From an uncultured Gammaproteobacteria bacterium (GTDB lineage: Bacteria; Pseudomonadota; Gammaproteobacteria; GCA-001735895), in assembly GCA_913061315.1 (NCBI GenBank), contig CAJXUC010000035.1, positions 1 to 32,957 of the forward strand: a DNA stretch of 32,957 bases. The letters are read 5' to 3'. Below the pieces are notes generated by a model. That model was not told where the DNA came from. It was given only the letters and a program-made list of their open reading frames with translations, and made no database searches. This document shows positions 8,002-17,171 of the stretch, one piece after another. Position numbers and translations under genes: made by a program. Each line of letters begins with the position of its first letter. The first letter of the stretch is position 1.

Positions 8002-8658
8002 ATGCTTAACTGGAATCAAATTGAAACCGTGCTGTTAGATATGGACGGCACTTTACTCGATTTACATTTCGATAATTATTTTTGGCAAGAATATCTTCCC
8101 GCCCGTTTTGCTGAAATTAAATCGATTGATCCACACCTCGCTCAAAATCAAATAGAGGCACAGACGCGGTCAATACAGGGCACTTTAAATTGGTATTCAA
8201 CCGATTACTGGAGCCAGATACTGGACGTGGATGTAGTCAAGCTCAAGCATGAAGTTAGTCATAAGGTAGCGCTAAGGCCTTACTGTGTCGACTTCCTTGA
8301 TGCCTTGCGTAAAGCTGGGAAAGATGTGGTGATGGTTACCAATGCACACCATGACAGTCTCAATTTAAAAATGGCAATAACAGGTATATCGGAACGGTTT
8401 GATCGTTTAATAACGGTACATGAGTTTTCTTTGCCAAAGGAAGATCCCAATTGTTGGTGTGAAGTATATAAGCTCCATCCATTTGAGAGCGATAAGACGC
8501 TACTGATCGATGATAATTTAACGGCTTTGAAATCAGCGTTAGATTTTGGCATAACAAAAGTGTTGGCTGTTCATAAGCCAGACTCGATGGCACCTGCTAT
8601 GGATGTGCAGGGCTATCCTGCAATCCATTCATTCCAAGATATTATGCCAATTGAGTAA
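8002..8658 (+). CDS. yrfG: GMP/IMP nucleotidase of the HAD superfamily (YrfG-like)
   Basis: A 218-residue cytoplasmic HAD phosphatase similar in length and sequence to E. coli YrfG, which removes phosphate from GMP and IMP. HAD motif I is LLDMDGTLLD (nucleophile Asp13, acid/base Asp15). Motif II is the Thr of MVTNAHH (Thr113), motif III is Lys146 in LPKED, and motif IV is LIDDN (Asp170/171). A helical cap lies between motifs I and II. A modest AGGT precedes the ATG. It is apparently monocistronic, with a terminator at 8716-8739. Substrate is inferred from the family. Confidence 0.9.
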   Translation: MLNWNQIETVLLDMDGTLLDLHFDNYFWQEYLPARFAEIKSIDPHLAQNQIEAQTRSIQGTLNWYSTDYWSQILDVDVVKLKHEVSHKVALRPYCVDFLDALRKAGKDVVMVTNAHHDSLNLKMAITGISERFDRLITVHEFSLPKEDPNCWCEVYKLHPFESDKTLLIDDNLTALKSALDFGITKVLAVHKPDSMAPAMDVQGYPAIHSFQDIMPIE

Positions 8659-8715
8659 TTGCAGTGACGGTCTGTTTAAATTTTAATTTCAAACTCAAAA
8701 GGTTTTGACTGCAGG

Positions 8716-8739
8716 TGCCACTAAATGGCAAGTTTTTTT
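8716..8739 (+). terminator. Intrinsic terminator after yrfG
   Basis: TGCCA, loop CTAAA and TGGCA (8716-8730) form a short stem followed after two bases by seven T residues (8733-8739), on the plus strand 58 bp past the yrfG stop. A standard rho-independent layout, though the 5-bp stem is short. Confidence 0.6.
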
Positions 8740-8874
8740 AACAGGAAATATCTTACTGTGTTAGTGAAAACTAGAAAACTGAAGTGAACCTGAGGTAGCT
8801 AAATGGTTCAAATAATGAAAATCTAAGGCTTAGTTACAACAGTGAGTGTTGATGAATGAACCATACTCTTGAAT

Positions 8875-8919
8875 AATGAATAAACTGGTTAGATAACTTG
8901 TGATTCCAGTTTATTCATT
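8875..8919. repeat. Perfect 14-bp inverted repeat, 17-base loop
   Basis: AATGAATAAACTGG at 8875-8888 is exactly mirrored by CCAGTTTATTCATT at 8906-8919. It lies between the convergent yrfG and ppa genes, starting 27 bases past the ppa stop on the minus strand. No T tract follows directly on either strand, so it is not a standard intrinsic terminator. It may cap the 3' end of the ppa mRNA, bind a protein, or be part of a small RNA. A second, looser dyad (ATGGTTCA at 8803-8810, TGAACCAT at 8857-8864) lies alongside. Confidence 0.7.
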
Positions 8920-8946
8920 TGACGGGTTCAATGTATTTAGTTTTTT

Positions 8947-9483
8947 TTATACCAACTGATCGTTGTAACGATCAATACTCTTCATGATTTCTTGCTTAGC
9001 TTCTTCAATATCAACCCATCCATCAATCTTCACCCATTTACCCGCTTCCAAATCCTTATAATGCTCAAAAAAGTGGGAGATCGCATCTAATAGTGGCTTT
9101 GGCACATCAAGAATGCTGTTATAACCCGCATACATGCTACTGAGCTTATCGACTGGGACGGCTAAAATTTTGGCATCTTCACCGGCTTCGTCCGTCATTT
9201 GCAGCATGCCAAGTGGACGGACTCTAACTACAGACCCTGTGATAACTGGGACAGGGGTTAAAACTAGTACATCGGCAGGATCGCCATCATCTGACAGGGT
9301 GTTTGGAATATAACCGTAGTTACAAGGATAATGCATGGAAGTACCCATAAATCGATCGACGAACATTGCGCCCGTTTCTTTATCTACTTCATACTTGACA
9401 GGGTCAGAATGAGAAGGAATCTCAATAATCACATTAATGTCACTGGGCGGTTTCTTGCCGTAGCCGACTCGATCTAGAATCAT
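8947..9483 (-). CDS. ppa: Inorganic pyrophosphatase, soluble family I
   Basis: Hydrolyses pyrophosphate to phosphate in the cytoplasm, pulling biosynthetic reactions forward. The 178-residue length fits the bacterial hexameric enzyme. The signature DGDPADVLV (residues about 66-74) carries the metal-binding aspartates. [23 protein letters not shown] and the later FFEHYKDLE are also family blocks. It is a single gene facing away from pntA, with which it shares a 243-bp divergent spacer. Only a weak GAGA precedes the ATG. Confidence 0.97.
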   Translation of the reverse strand: MILDRVGYGKKPPSDINVIIEIPSHSDPVKYEVDKETGAMFVDRFMGTSMHYPCNYGYIPNTLSDDGDPADVLVLTPVPVITGSVVRVRPLGMLQMTDEAGEDAKILAVPVDKLSSMYAGYNSILDVPKPLLDAISHFFEHYKDLEAGKWVKIDGWVDIEEAKQEIMKSIDRYNDQLV

Positions 9484-9633
9484 AATTGTCTCAGAACAGA
9501 GGAAAAGGGGCGCGATTATAACGGATTATTTGGAATTGAGAACATTTTGATCTTAAATTTTTACGTCAAACTTAGAATAGTTAGTAATAACAATTGTATT
9601 GTAAATTTATAAAGTGATTGCTAGGCTTAAACG

Positions 9634-9670
9634 ATAATGAGAATCTTACAATTTATTCAATAATAAGAAT
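9634..9670. promoter_or_regulatory. Direct repeat ATAATRAGAAT upstream of pntA
   Basis: ATAATGAGAAT (9634-9644) recurs with one change as ATAATAAGAAT (9660-9670), 26 bp apart start to start, or about 2.5 helical turns, 57 bp before the pntA start. The first copy with its flanks (from 9633) agrees with the start of the Fur consensus (12 of the first 13 bases of GATAATGATAATC), but the second half-site is poor. It may be a regulator site or simply AT-rich coincidence. Confidence 0.3.
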
Positions 9671-9726
9671 TATACAAACGTTAATGAGTCTCAGCCCATC
9701 TTTTGTAAAACTTTGAGGAAAATCTT

Positions 9727-11295
9727 TTGAAAATTAGTGTACTGAAAGAAATACATGTTGATGAAAAACGGGTTGCAACGACACCTGATGTTACCGAAAG
9801 GCTAATTAAACTGGGCTTCGAGGTGGTTGTCGAAACGGGGGCTGGAGTAGGGTCCAACTTTTCTGATGAGGCTTACAGACAAGCTGGTGCTGAAATTGCC
9901 CCTTCGGCTGAATCAGCTTGGCAATCGGCTGATTTAGTTGTCAAGGTCCGCCCCCCTGAGGAAAACATCGCACTGGGGAAGCATGAAGTTGACTTGATGC
10001 CTGAAGGATGTCGTCTTATTAGTTTTTTGTTCCCAGCACAGAATGAAAAACTGTTAGAGCAACTGGCACACCGAAAAATCACGGCTCTGTCGATGGACAG
10101 CATTCCGCGTATTTCACGAGCCCAAAAGTTAGATGCTTTAAGTTCCATGGCAAATATTTCGGGTTACCGGGCAGTGGTTGAAGCATCGGCCCTGTTTGGT
10201 CGTTTTTTTGCTGGACAGATCACTGCAGCAGGTAAGGTTGCGCCAGCAAAAGTAATGGTAATTGGTGTTGGTGTAGCCGGCTTGTCTGCAATTGCTACGG
10301 CTAAATCATTAGGTGCCATCGTTCGCGCATTTGACACTCGTCCCGAAGTGAAAGAACAAATTTTGAGTATGGATGCAGAGTTCCTCGAACTTGAATTTGA
10401 AGAAGACGGTACGGGTGAAGGCGGCTATGGAAAGGTGATGAGCAAAGAGTTCATTGATGCTGAAATGGCTTTGTTTGCTGAACAGGCAAAAGACGTGGAT
10501 GTCATCATTACTACAGCGCTCATTCCGGGCAAGCCGGCGCCCAAACTCATTACGAGCGCAATGGTGGAGAGTATGCGTGATGGTAGCGTGGTGGTTGATC
10601 TGGCCGCCGAGCAAGGCGGTAACTGTGAGCTCACTGAGCCGGGCAAAGTGGTTACTCGAAAAGGTGTGAGTATAGTGGGTTACACTGATTTACCGAGTCG
10701 TTTAGCGGCTCAATCAAGTCAACTTTATGCCACTAATATCTATAATTTGCTGGAAGAAATGAGCCCACAAAAAGATGGCTCTATTGTGGTTGATATGGAA
10801 GATGTGGTTGTCCGTGGAGCCACCGTGGTCAACAGTGGAAAAATCACTTGGCCCCCACCGGCTGTTGCTGTTTCTGCGGCTAAGAAACCTGAGCCTGCTG
10901 TGGTTGAGGCGCCTTCTTCTGAACCCATAAAGCCACCTTCAAAGGTTGCTAGTGTCGCAAAAAGTAGCTTGTTACCCATGCTCATAGGTGGGTCAGCTCT
11001 CTTTGGTCTTGGCCTTGTTGCTCCCCCATCATTCATGGCACATTTTACGGTTTTCGTTCTTTCATGTTTTATTGGTTACATGGTGATTTGGAATGTTGCA
11101 CCTTCTTTGCATACGCCATTAATGAGCCTCACCAATGCAATTAGTAGTATTATTGTACTCGGTGCGTTAACTCAAATCTCGTCAGATAATCCAACAATCA
11201 TGGTTTTATCAGTCATTTCATTATTGATAACCAGTATCAATATAGTTGGTGGATTTTCAGTTTCGCAGCGCATGCTGCAAATGTTTAAAGGGTAG
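9727..11295 (+). CDS. pntA: NAD(P) transhydrogenase subunit alpha
   Basis: Alpha subunit of the proton-translocating transhydrogenase, which uses the proton gradient to make NADPH from NADH. It has 522 residues, close to the E. coli single-chain alpha subunit. Residues 1-380 form the NAD(H)-binding domain I: the alanine-dehydrogenase-like start MKISVLKE, a dinucleotide loop GVGVAGLSA at 180-188, and a DTRPEVKEQ segment. After a Pro/Ala-rich linker (about 375-410) come roughly four membrane helices at 415-515. The start is TTG at 9727, supported by GAGGA at 9715-9719 and by alignment of the N-terminus with the family. It is followed by pntB after 8 bp. Confidence 0.97.
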   Translation: MKISVLKEIHVDEKRVATTPDVTERLIKLGFEVVVETGAGVGSNFSDEAYRQAGAEIAPSAESAWQSADLVVKVRPPEENIALGKHEVDLMPEGCRLISFLFPAQNEKLLEQLAHRKITALSMDSIPRISRAQKLDALSSMANISGYRAVVEASALFGRFFAGQITAAGKVAPAKVMVIGVGVAGLSAIATAKSLGAIVRAFDTRPEVKEQILSMDAEFLELEFEEDGTGEGGYGKVMSKEFIDAEMALFAEQAKDVDVIITTALIPGKPAPKLITSAMVESMRDGSVVVDLAAEQGGNCELTEPGKVVTRKGVSIVGYTDLPSRLAAQSSQLYATNIYNLLEEMSPQKDGSIVVDMEDVVVRGATVVNSGKITWPPPAVAVSAAKKPEPAVVEAPSSEPIKPPSKVASVAKSSLLPMLIGGSALFGLGLVAPPSFMAHFTVFVLSCFIGYMVIWNVAPSLHTPLMSLTNAISSIIVLGALTQISSDNPTIMVLSVISLLITSINIVGGFSVSQRMLQMFKG

Positions 11296-11303
11296 GACGT
11301 GAT

Positions 11304-12698
11304 ATGACTTCAAGTTTAATAACAGTATCTTACCTCGCCGCAGCGATTTTATTTATCCTCGCATTGGGTGGTTTGAAAGATAATCAGTCTGCCAGAAGAG
11401 GTAACCTTTACGGCATACTCGGCATGGTAATAGCCGTGATAGTGACAATCAGTGCCTTCGTAACTCAAAACTACACCATTTTGATTACGGTCATGTTGAT
11501 TGGTGGCGTCGCGGGCTTTGTATTATCGCGCCGTGTCAAAATGACTCAAATGCCAGAACTGGTCGCTATATTGCATAGTTTAGTCGGTTTAGCGGCTGTT
11601 TTGATAGGTTTTGCCAATTTTCTGGATTCCAGTTTTAATTTGACGGGTGTCGAAAAAACAATCCATGAAATTGAAATTTTTATCGGCATTTGTATTGGTG
11701 CGCTGACTTTTACGGGTTCGGTGATTGCTTATGGCAAGCTCAGTGGCATGATCGGAGGCAACCCACTCACATTGCCCGCCAAACACTGGCTCAACTTATC
11801 CATGTTTATCGCTGTCATTGTGGTTGGTGTTCAGTTTGTTGGCGCACAAAACCATTCTGATGCATTTATCTTATTATTGGTGATGACGCTCATTGCAATG
11901 GTATTTGGTATGCATATGGTAGCCGCTATTGGTGGTGCTGATATGCCAGTAGTTATTTCAATGTTGAATAGTTATTCTGGCTGGGCTGCTGCAGCAACAG
12001 GTTTCATGTTATCAAACGATCTATTGATAGTCACTGGAGCCTTAGTGGGAAGTAGTGGTGCGATCTTGAGCTATATTATGTGTCGTGCAATGAATCGAAG
12101 TTTTATCAGCGTTATTGCGGGTGGTTTTGGAACTACAAGCGGTTCTAAAAGCAAAGTGTCGGCTGAAGTTCAGGGTGACGTTATGGAAATCGATGTTGCC
12201 GAAACCGGACAGCTATTAAATAAAGCAAAGCAAGTTGTTTTTATTCCTGGTTATGGAATGGCAATGGCGCAAGCTCAGCATGCGGTTTCAGAAATATCGA
12301 AAATCTTGTTGGCTAAAGGTGTAAATGTTCGTTTTGCTATTCATCCAGTGGCTGGGCGTATGCCAGGGCATATGAATGTATTATTGGCTGAAGCCAAAGT
12401 ACCGTATGACATTGTGTTCGAAATGGACGAAATCAATAATGATTTCCCAGACGTCGACGTGTCGGTGGTAATTGGTGCTAACGACACAGTTAATCCTTCC
12501 GCACAGGAAGATGAAGACAGCCCTATTGCTGGCATGCCAGTGCTTGAGGTTTGGAAAAGTAAAACTACCATAGTTTTGAAGCGTGGCATGGCCGCTGGTT
12601 ATGCTGGTGTGGATAATCCCTTGTTCGTTAAAGATAACACCAAAATGTTGTTTGGGGACGCCAAAGCTAGCTTAGACTTGATAATAAAGGCGCTTTAA
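11304..12698 (+). CDS. pntB: NAD(P) transhydrogenase subunit beta
   Basis: Beta subunit of the same inner-membrane complex. The 464 residues match the usual length. The first 270 or so are membrane helices forming part of the proton channel. The C-terminal domain III binds NADP(H), shown by [10 protein letters not shown] near 314, GANDTVNP near 392 and [16 protein letters not shown] near 425. It is the second and last gene of the pntAB operon; two candidate terminator hairpins follow. Confidence 0.97.
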   Translation: MTSSLITVSYLAAAILFILALGGLKDNQSARRGNLYGILGMVIAVIVTISAFVTQNYTILITVMLIGGVAGFVLSRRVKMTQMPELVAILHSLVGLAAVLIGFANFLDSSFNLTGVEKTIHEIEIFIGICIGALTFTGSVIAYGKLSGMIGGNPLTLPAKHWLNLSMFIAVIVVGVQFVGAQNHSDAFILLLVMTLIAMVFGMHMVAAIGGADMPVVISMLNSYSGWAAAATGFMLSNDLLIVTGALVGSSGAILSYIMCRAMNRSFISVIAGGFGTTSGSKSKVSAEVQGDVMEIDVAETGQLLNKAKQVVFIPGYGMAMAQAQHAVSEISKILLAKGVNVRFAIHPVAGRMPGHMNVLLAEAKVPYDIVFEMDEINNDFPDVDVSVVIGANDTVNPSAQEDEDSPIAGMPVLEVWKSKTTIVLKRGMAAGYAGVDNPLFVKDNTKMLFGDAKASLDLIIKAL

Positions 12699-12723
12699 AT
12701 TGGGTAATATTGGCCTGTATTTT

Positions 12724-12745
12724 ATTGAGTCATCACTCAATTTAA
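12724..12745 (+). terminator. Hairpin after pntB
   Basis: ATTGAGT and ACTCAAT make a perfect 7-bp stem closing a CATC tetraloop (12724-12741), followed by a weak TTTAAT, starting 26 bp after the pntB stop. It could be a transcript-end hairpin or part of a tandem terminator with the stem at 12781-12815. Confidence 0.4.
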
Positions 12746-12780
12746 TCAAGCTTAAAACGCAATAGCATTTCGTATTTAAT

Positions 12781-12820
12781 AGGCACCTTATTGCTCTTGT
12801 TTGGCAGGGGTGCCTTTATT
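12781..12820 (+). terminator. Second terminator candidate after pntB
   Basis: AGGCACC (12781-12787) pairs with GGTGCCT (12809-12815) around a 21-base loop, followed by TTATT. The stem is GC-rich and well matched; the loop is long and the T tract broken. Confidence 0.5.
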
Positions 12821-13116
12821 AATTATGAGTCTTCAATCAACCATTCGTTGGCTCTTCAACTTCACCCTATAAGTGCCTCCCTTTACTGTGTCTTCGAGGC
12901 CAGAAATTCAGTTTTAACACTTCAATAGCATTTACCTCAGTAAGGTGTTTATTGTGCTTGGTTGGTAACTAATGGTAATTCAGCTAAGCGAGTTTATAAA
13001 TATGAGAGTATTGAGTTATACCTGAACCGTGATATCGATATAAAAATAACAGCTGAGCAAACCTGGGTTTATTAAAGGATGACGTTAAGGTATGAAGTGT
13101 TTTGAACTGATTCCAT
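12821..13116. other. Intergenic region with no recognised gene
   Basis: The span between the pntB terminators and the convergent GIY-YIG gene shows no open frame with family resemblance, no tRNA-like pattern and no strong hairpin. Only minor dyads were noticed (for example TTAC/GTAA near 12930). Confidence 0.5.
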
Positions 13117-13389
13117 TTAGCGATTCAATGAAGTAGTCAAAATACTGTCTTGAACCAACTGTTCCTTTTGGCGACGGTTAAGCTTTTTTATTGAATATTC
13201 TCGTTTGCTGGCACTACTGCGTGAATGGCCTGACTCTTGGTAAATTACTTTGATAGGAGAACGGCCGTTAAAGTATTTTGCACCGAGGCTGCTAGAACCA
13301 TGTTCCTTGAAGCGCCGCTCCACATCCTTAGTAATGCCAGTGTAGTATGAGTAGTCACTGGCTAGAATTATATAAACGAACCAATTCAT
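13117..13389 (-). CDS. Small GIY-YIG domain protein (YhbQ/UPF0213-like)
   Basis: A 90-residue stand-alone GIY-YIG nuclease-fold protein. The hallmark is split as VYIILA at residues 4-9 and YYTGITKDVERRFKEH at 15-30, where YTGIT replaces the classic YIG. Arg25/26 sits at the usual catalytic arginine position, and a Glu in KREYSIKKL (about residue 64) is where the family has its metal-binding Glu. Such small proteins are linked to DNA repair or structure-specific nicking in some bacteria, but most are uncharacterised. It is not a homing endonuclease: it has no DNA-recognition extension and no intron nearby. Apparently a single gene. Confidence 0.85.
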   Translation of the reverse strand: MNWFVYIILASDYSYYTGITKDVERRFKEHGSSSLGAKYFNGRSPIKVIYQESGHSRSSASKREYSIKKLNRRQKEQLVQDSILTTSLNR

Positions 13390-13611
13390 TTAAAGGCACA
13401 TATCTCATCAATTAGTTTAAAGGGCTGTATAAGTGATATGTTACAATGAAATAGTAATTAATAGCGCTTAAAATTAGCTCTGTTGTGGCGATCCAGTAAA
13501 AGCAGTGCTTTAATTGGTTGTCCCAAGAGAAGAAATTGTCTACTTGATTATGGCTTTGATCTGTAGAATAGGAAGCTGACCTTGAGCAGCAAAAACAGAT
13601 GAAATTTAAAA

Positions 13612-14328
13612 ATGAAGTTAGCAATAATTAGTGGTGGATCAAAAGGATTAGGCCAAAAATTGTGTGAGCAGTATTTAGCACAAGGTTTTGAAGTCATTGA
13701 ATTCTCACGAACCGCACCGCATTCTTACTCAATTGCTATTGACCTAGCGTTAGCAAATAACGTAGGTCAAATTGTTAGTGAGGGCTTACTAACTTTAGCC
13801 GCTTGCGAATGGCAGGAAATAGTGGTGATCAGTAATGCAGGAATGCTAACCCCGATGGGACCTGCGTCAAAAAAAGAGAGCGAGTCAGTTATTGCCAACT
13901 TAAACACTAATTTTGTGTCAGGCATTATTTTTATGACAGAGGTGTTGCGCCATTTTCAATTACATAGAGGAAAGAAAACACTGGTTAGTATTTCTTCTGG
14001 CGCAGCCTTGGGTGAACGTGCTGGCTGGTCACTTTACTGTGGTGCCAAAGCGGGCTTAGAGCATTTTATCCGCTCTGTTGCGAAGGAGCAGGAGGTAGAG
14101 TCCCATCCCTTTAAAGTGATTAATGTTGATCCTGGACTCATCGATACTGACATGCAGTTATTAATTCGACAATCAAGCATTGAAGATTTTCCAGCGCTAG
14201 AACAATTTAAACATCGAAAAAGCATGGGTTTGTTAGCCTCCCCCACAAAAGTGGCTGAGGGAGTCGTTCACATTATTAATGCTTCACCTGTAAAAAATGG
14301 TGAACGTATTAAAGTCAGCCTGGATTAA
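13612..14328 (+). CDS. Short-chain dehydrogenase/reductase
   Basis: A 238-residue classical SDR, an NAD(P)-dependent oxidoreductase acting on an unidentified alcohol or carbonyl. The cofactor loop GGSKGLG is at 8-14, the structural NAG at 75-77, and the catalytic Ser129, Tyr142 and Lys146 (YCGAK) are intact. A PGLIDTDMQ motif follows at about 174-182. An Arg after the second strand (EFSR at about 30-33) favours NADPH over NADH. The length resembles the sepiapterin-reductase/YciK-like subgroup, but the substrate cannot be called. A terminator follows at 14344. Confidence 0.87.
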   Translation: MKLAIISGGSKGLGQKLCEQYLAQGFEVIEFSRTAPHSYSIAIDLALANNVGQIVSEGLLTLAACEWQEIVVISNAGMLTPMGPASKKESESVIANLNTNFVSGIIFMTEVLRHFQLHRGKKTLVSISSGAALGERAGWSLYCGAKAGLEHFIRSVAKEQEVESHPFKVINVDPGLIDTDMQLLIRQSSIEDFPALEQFKHRKSMGLLASPTKVAEGVVHIINASPVKNGERIKVSLD

Positions 14329-14343
14329 CGCTAGAGTTTTTGT

Positions 14344-14378
14344 AAAATAGTTGTTTTGAGAATTGAAACTATTTTTTT
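14344..14378 (+). terminator. AT-rich intrinsic terminator after the SDR gene
   Basis: AAAATAGTT (14344-14352) pairs fully with AACTATTTT (14367-14375) and runs into a seven-T tract (14372-14378), 15 bp after the stop codon. The stem is AU-rich and therefore not strong. Confidence 0.5.
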
Positions 14379-14464
14379 ATTTTGAACTCAATACTGAATA
14401 TCGCCAATCAACTGTAAAGATCAATCAAGTATAAATTTTATTAAAAGCCATTTAGGTGCTGTTG

Positions 14465-15118
14465 ATGTTGAACATGGATTTAAATAAAACGGTGGTTGTC
14501 AAAACTACTATGCAAGTATGGGAAGGTAGTCCCAGTGAAGGTGTGTGGCGCAAACCGTTGGCACGAGAAGCAGTAGAACATGGCCATACCACGAGCCTTG
14601 TTCGTTTCGATCCTGACTCCTCATTTACAGAGCATAGTCATCCCTTTGGTGAAGAAATTTTTGTGCTTGATGGTGTTTTTTCAGATCAATACGGTGACTA
14701 TCCCGCAGGCACTTACTTGCGAAACCCGCCGGGTTCAAAGCATATGCCGTTTAGTCAGCAGGGCTGTACATTATTTGTCAAATTGGATCAGTTTAAACCT
14801 GATGATAGTTCGGAAGTTCGAATTGACACAAAACTAGCCCAATGGTTGCCTGGTCAGGGTAGATTACAGGTTATGCCGTTGCATGAATTTGAAAATGAAA
14901 GTGTCGCTTTAGTGCGCTGGCCTTCTCATTCAAAGTTCCAACCCCATAGGCATGTTGGTGGAGAAGAAATTTTTGTTCTCTCGGGCACATTTATCGACGA
15001 ATATGACAGCTATCCGCAAGGCAGCTGGATACGCAGTCCGCATAAAAGCGAGCATACCCCCTTCGTCGAAGAAGAAACCATTATCTGGGTTAAGACCGGG
15101 CACTTACCGATACTCTAG
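14465..15118 (+). CDS. Double-cupin protein, ChrR anti-sigma cupin-like
   Basis: A 217-residue protein made of two tandem cupin domains resembling the cupin module of ChrR-type proteins. Each has a near-identical metal-site layout: His57, His59 and Glu63/64 with His93, then His161, His163 and Glu167/168 with His197. The blocks EEIFVLDG and EEIFVLSG show an internal duplication. The zinc-binding N-terminal anti-sigma domain of true ChrR is absent and no ECF sigma factor is adjacent, so an enzymatic or metal-sensing role is as likely as regulation. The ATG at 14465 is chosen because AGGTG lies 6 bases before it; an ATG at 14474 and a GTG at 14456 are alternatives. The Bat operon begins 48 bp downstream, so cotranscription is possible. 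Confidence 0.82.
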   Translation: MLNMDLNKTVVVKTTMQVWEGSPSEGVWRKPLAREAVEHGHTTSLVRFDPDSSFTEHSHPFGEEIFVLDGVFSDQYGDYPAGTYLRNPPGSKHMPFSQQGCTLFVKLDQFKPDDSSEVRIDTKLAQWLPGQGRLQVMPLHEFENESVALVRWPSHSKFQPHRHVGGEEIFVLSGTFIDEYDSYPQGSWIRSPHKSEHTPFVEEETIIWVKTGHLPIL

Positions 15119-15166
15119 ATTTAAGTATTCAGTCATAAAAACGTTTGAAAATTAAGAGAGGTTATT

Positions 15167-16159
15167 TTGTCACAGCAGGCAATATTGAAGTTAAAACAAT
15201 CGATTAGTGAAAAGATAATTGGTCAAACTGAACTGATTGATCGTCTATTGATTGCCATTCTAGCGGATGGACATTTATTGGTCGAAGGTGCGCCAGGCTT
15301 AGCCAAGACTCGCGCCATTAAAGTCCTCGGTGATTGCATCGAAGGTGATTTCCATCGTATTCAGTTTACGCCTGACTTGCTGCCAGCCGATTTAACTGGT
15401 ACCGAGATATATCGACCTCAGGACGGTAGTTTTAAATTTCAGAAGGGTCCTTTATTTCATAATTTAGTTTTGGCTGATGAAATTAACCGCGCACCGGCAA
15501 AAGTGCAGTCTGCGCTGCTCGAAGCGATGGCAGAACGGCAAATAACCGTTGGATCTGAAACCTATTTGTTACCAGAGGTTTTCCTCGTGATGGCAACTCA
15601 AAACCCCATCGAGCAGGAAGGTACCTATCCATTACCCGAAGCACAGCTGGACCGTTTCTTAATGCATGTTACAGTGAGCTTTCCCAATGCAGATGAAGAG
15701 AAACAGATTCTGCAATTGACCCGTCAAGAAGCGCGAACCAATCGAGAGCTTATTCAATCACCCAATCAGTCAACAAAACCTGAATTATCACTTTCATCAA
15801 TTAGCCAGGAAGAGTTACTTGAAGCCCGTCAAGCAGTACTTAATATCTATCTTGATGAAAGCCTCGAAAGCTATTTGATTGAACTAGTGTTAGCGACGCG
15901 CAGTGCTGAAAGATATGGCGATGACTTGGCTGGTTGGATTGAGTATGGCGCCAGCCCACGTGCAACAATGGCGCTCGATAGGTGTGCTCGTGCCTATGCT
16001 TGGCTCAATGGCCGTGACTTTGTATCACCAGAAGATATTCAAACCATTGCACCCGATGTATTGCGTCATCGCATCATCCTTAGTTTTGAAGCCGAGGCGG
16101 AAGGTATAACGCCAGATCGCTGTATTGCAGAGCTAATTGGGCGCGTTGCGGTTCCATAG
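15167..16159 (+). CDS. MoxR-family AAA+ ATPase of the Bat operon
   Basis: A 330-residue cytoplasmic AAA+ ATPase of the MoxR class, thought to act as a chaperone with von Willebrand (VWA) partners. Walker A is the MoxR-typical GAPGLAKT at 41-48, Walker B is LVLADEINRAP near 100-110, and sensor 1 is MATQNP at 142-147. The C-terminal lid holds the GASPRA sensor-2 block. The start is TTG at 15167, with GAGAGG ending 6 bases upstream. Its neighbours in order are DUF58, DUF4381, BatA, BatB/BatC and BatD, all on the same strand with short gaps or overlaps. Confidence 0.94.
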   Translation: MSQQAILKLKQSISEKIIGQTELIDRLLIAILADGHLLVEGAPGLAKTRAIKVLGDCIEGDFHRIQFTPDLLPADLTGTEIYRPQDGSFKFQKGPLFHNLVLADEINRAPAKVQSALLEAMAERQITVGSETYLLPEVFLVMATQNPIEQEGTYPLPEAQLDRFLMHVTVSFPNADEEKQILQLTRQEARTNRELIQSPNQSTKPELSLSSISQEELLEARQAVLNIYLDESLESYLIELVLATRSAERYGDDLAGWIEYGASPRATMALDRCARAYAWLNGRDFVSPEDIQTIAPDVLRHRIILSFEAEAEGITPDRCIAELIGRVAVP

Positions 16160-16186
16160 GGTTTCATAGTCTGGAATGAAAAAATA

Positions 16187-17137
16187 ATGACGCAAGTACC
16201 AGAAATTGGTGATGATATTGTTCGAATCAGACAATCGACTCTAATTGGTTTGAGTCGTGATGCCAAAAATATCCCACTCGATTTAAATTCGGTTAAAGCA
16301 CAGATGTCGGGTGGATACGTGTCTTCATTTCGTGGCCGTGGCATGGAATTTCATGAATCCAGACCTTACCAGCCAGGTGACGATATTCGCGCAATCGACT
16401 GGCGAGTGACCGCACGAAGTGGCGTGACCCATACCAAAGTCTATCATGAAGAACGCGAGCGCCCTGTTTTACTCTGGGTCGACCTGAGCCCCACCATGTT
16501 TTTTGGGACGCGGCAATGTTTTAAATCGGTCGTTGCTGCCAAGCTTGCTGCACTGCTGGCTTGGAGTAGTGTGCAGCATGGTGACCGACTCGGTGGGTTG
16601 ATTTTTTCAGACCAGCATCACGACGAGTTTCGACCCAAACAGGGTAATGCTGCGGTACTACATTTTATTAAAAAATTGGCCTCTCATCCGGCCTGGGATC
16701 AGCAATACAAATCAACGGTTGCAAGTGATAGTAATCCTGATGCTGGTATCCAAGCATTGAATCGACTACGTCAAGTCGCGAAGCCGGGTAGCCTTATTGT
16801 ACTGATGAGTGATTTTCGATTTTTAACAGATAGTTGCCGAACCCATCTGTCCCACCTTGCGCGGCATAATGACGTCGTTATGCTATTCACTCATGATCCA
16901 TTAGAACAGGCATTACCATCATCGGGTCGTTATCAATTGACAGATGGTGAATCAAGGTTGACTGTTGATAGCGCTAACATGACCAGCAGAGAACAATATC
17001 AACAACGGTTTGTTGCTCATCATCAAAAGTTAGAGCAGCTGTGTAAGCAATTACATTCATTATTAATTGACGTCTCAACTGCCTCGAATTTAATTGATGT
17101 TTTGAAGCGTGGTCTTGGACTTCGGTCAAAGCGCTAA
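16187..17137 (+). CDS. DUF58 domain protein, VWA-like
   Basis: A 316-residue soluble DUF58 protein, the usual partner of MoxR ATPases. The DUF58 signature is visible at about residues 60-85 (ESRPYQPGDDIRAIDWRVTA). It is followed by a VWA-like domain with a modified MIDAS motif (DLSPT instead of DxSxS, about 103-107) and LMSDFRF further on. No membrane segment was found. It begins 27 bp after the MoxR gene; GGA lies upstream of the ATG. By analogy it may present substrates to, or be remodelled by, the MoxR ATPase. Confidence 0.9.
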   Translation: MTQVPEIGDDIVRIRQSTLIGLSRDAKNIPLDLNSVKAQMSGGYVSSFRGRGMEFHESRPYQPGDDIRAIDWRVTARSGVTHTKVYHEERERPVLLWVDLSPTMFFGTRQCFKSVVAAKLAALLAWSSVQHGDRLGGLIFSDQHHDEFRPKQGNAAVLHFIKKLASHPAWDQQYKSTVASDSNPDAGIQALNRLRQVAKPGSLIVLMSDFRFLTDSCRTHLSHLARHNDVVMLFTHDPLEQALPSSGRYQLTDGESRLTVDSANMTSREQYQQRFVAHHQKLEQLCKQLHSLLIDVSTASNLIDVLKRGLGLRSKR

Positions 17138-17171
17138 TGATCAAAATGATCCATCCAATCGAACCTTTAAC

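Noticed and set aside
13412..13624. A 70-residue minus-strand frame between the GIY-YIG and SDR genes
   Set aside because: No family resemblance, irregular Cys/Ser/Tyr composition, and overlap with the SDR start; it fills the divergent promoter region.
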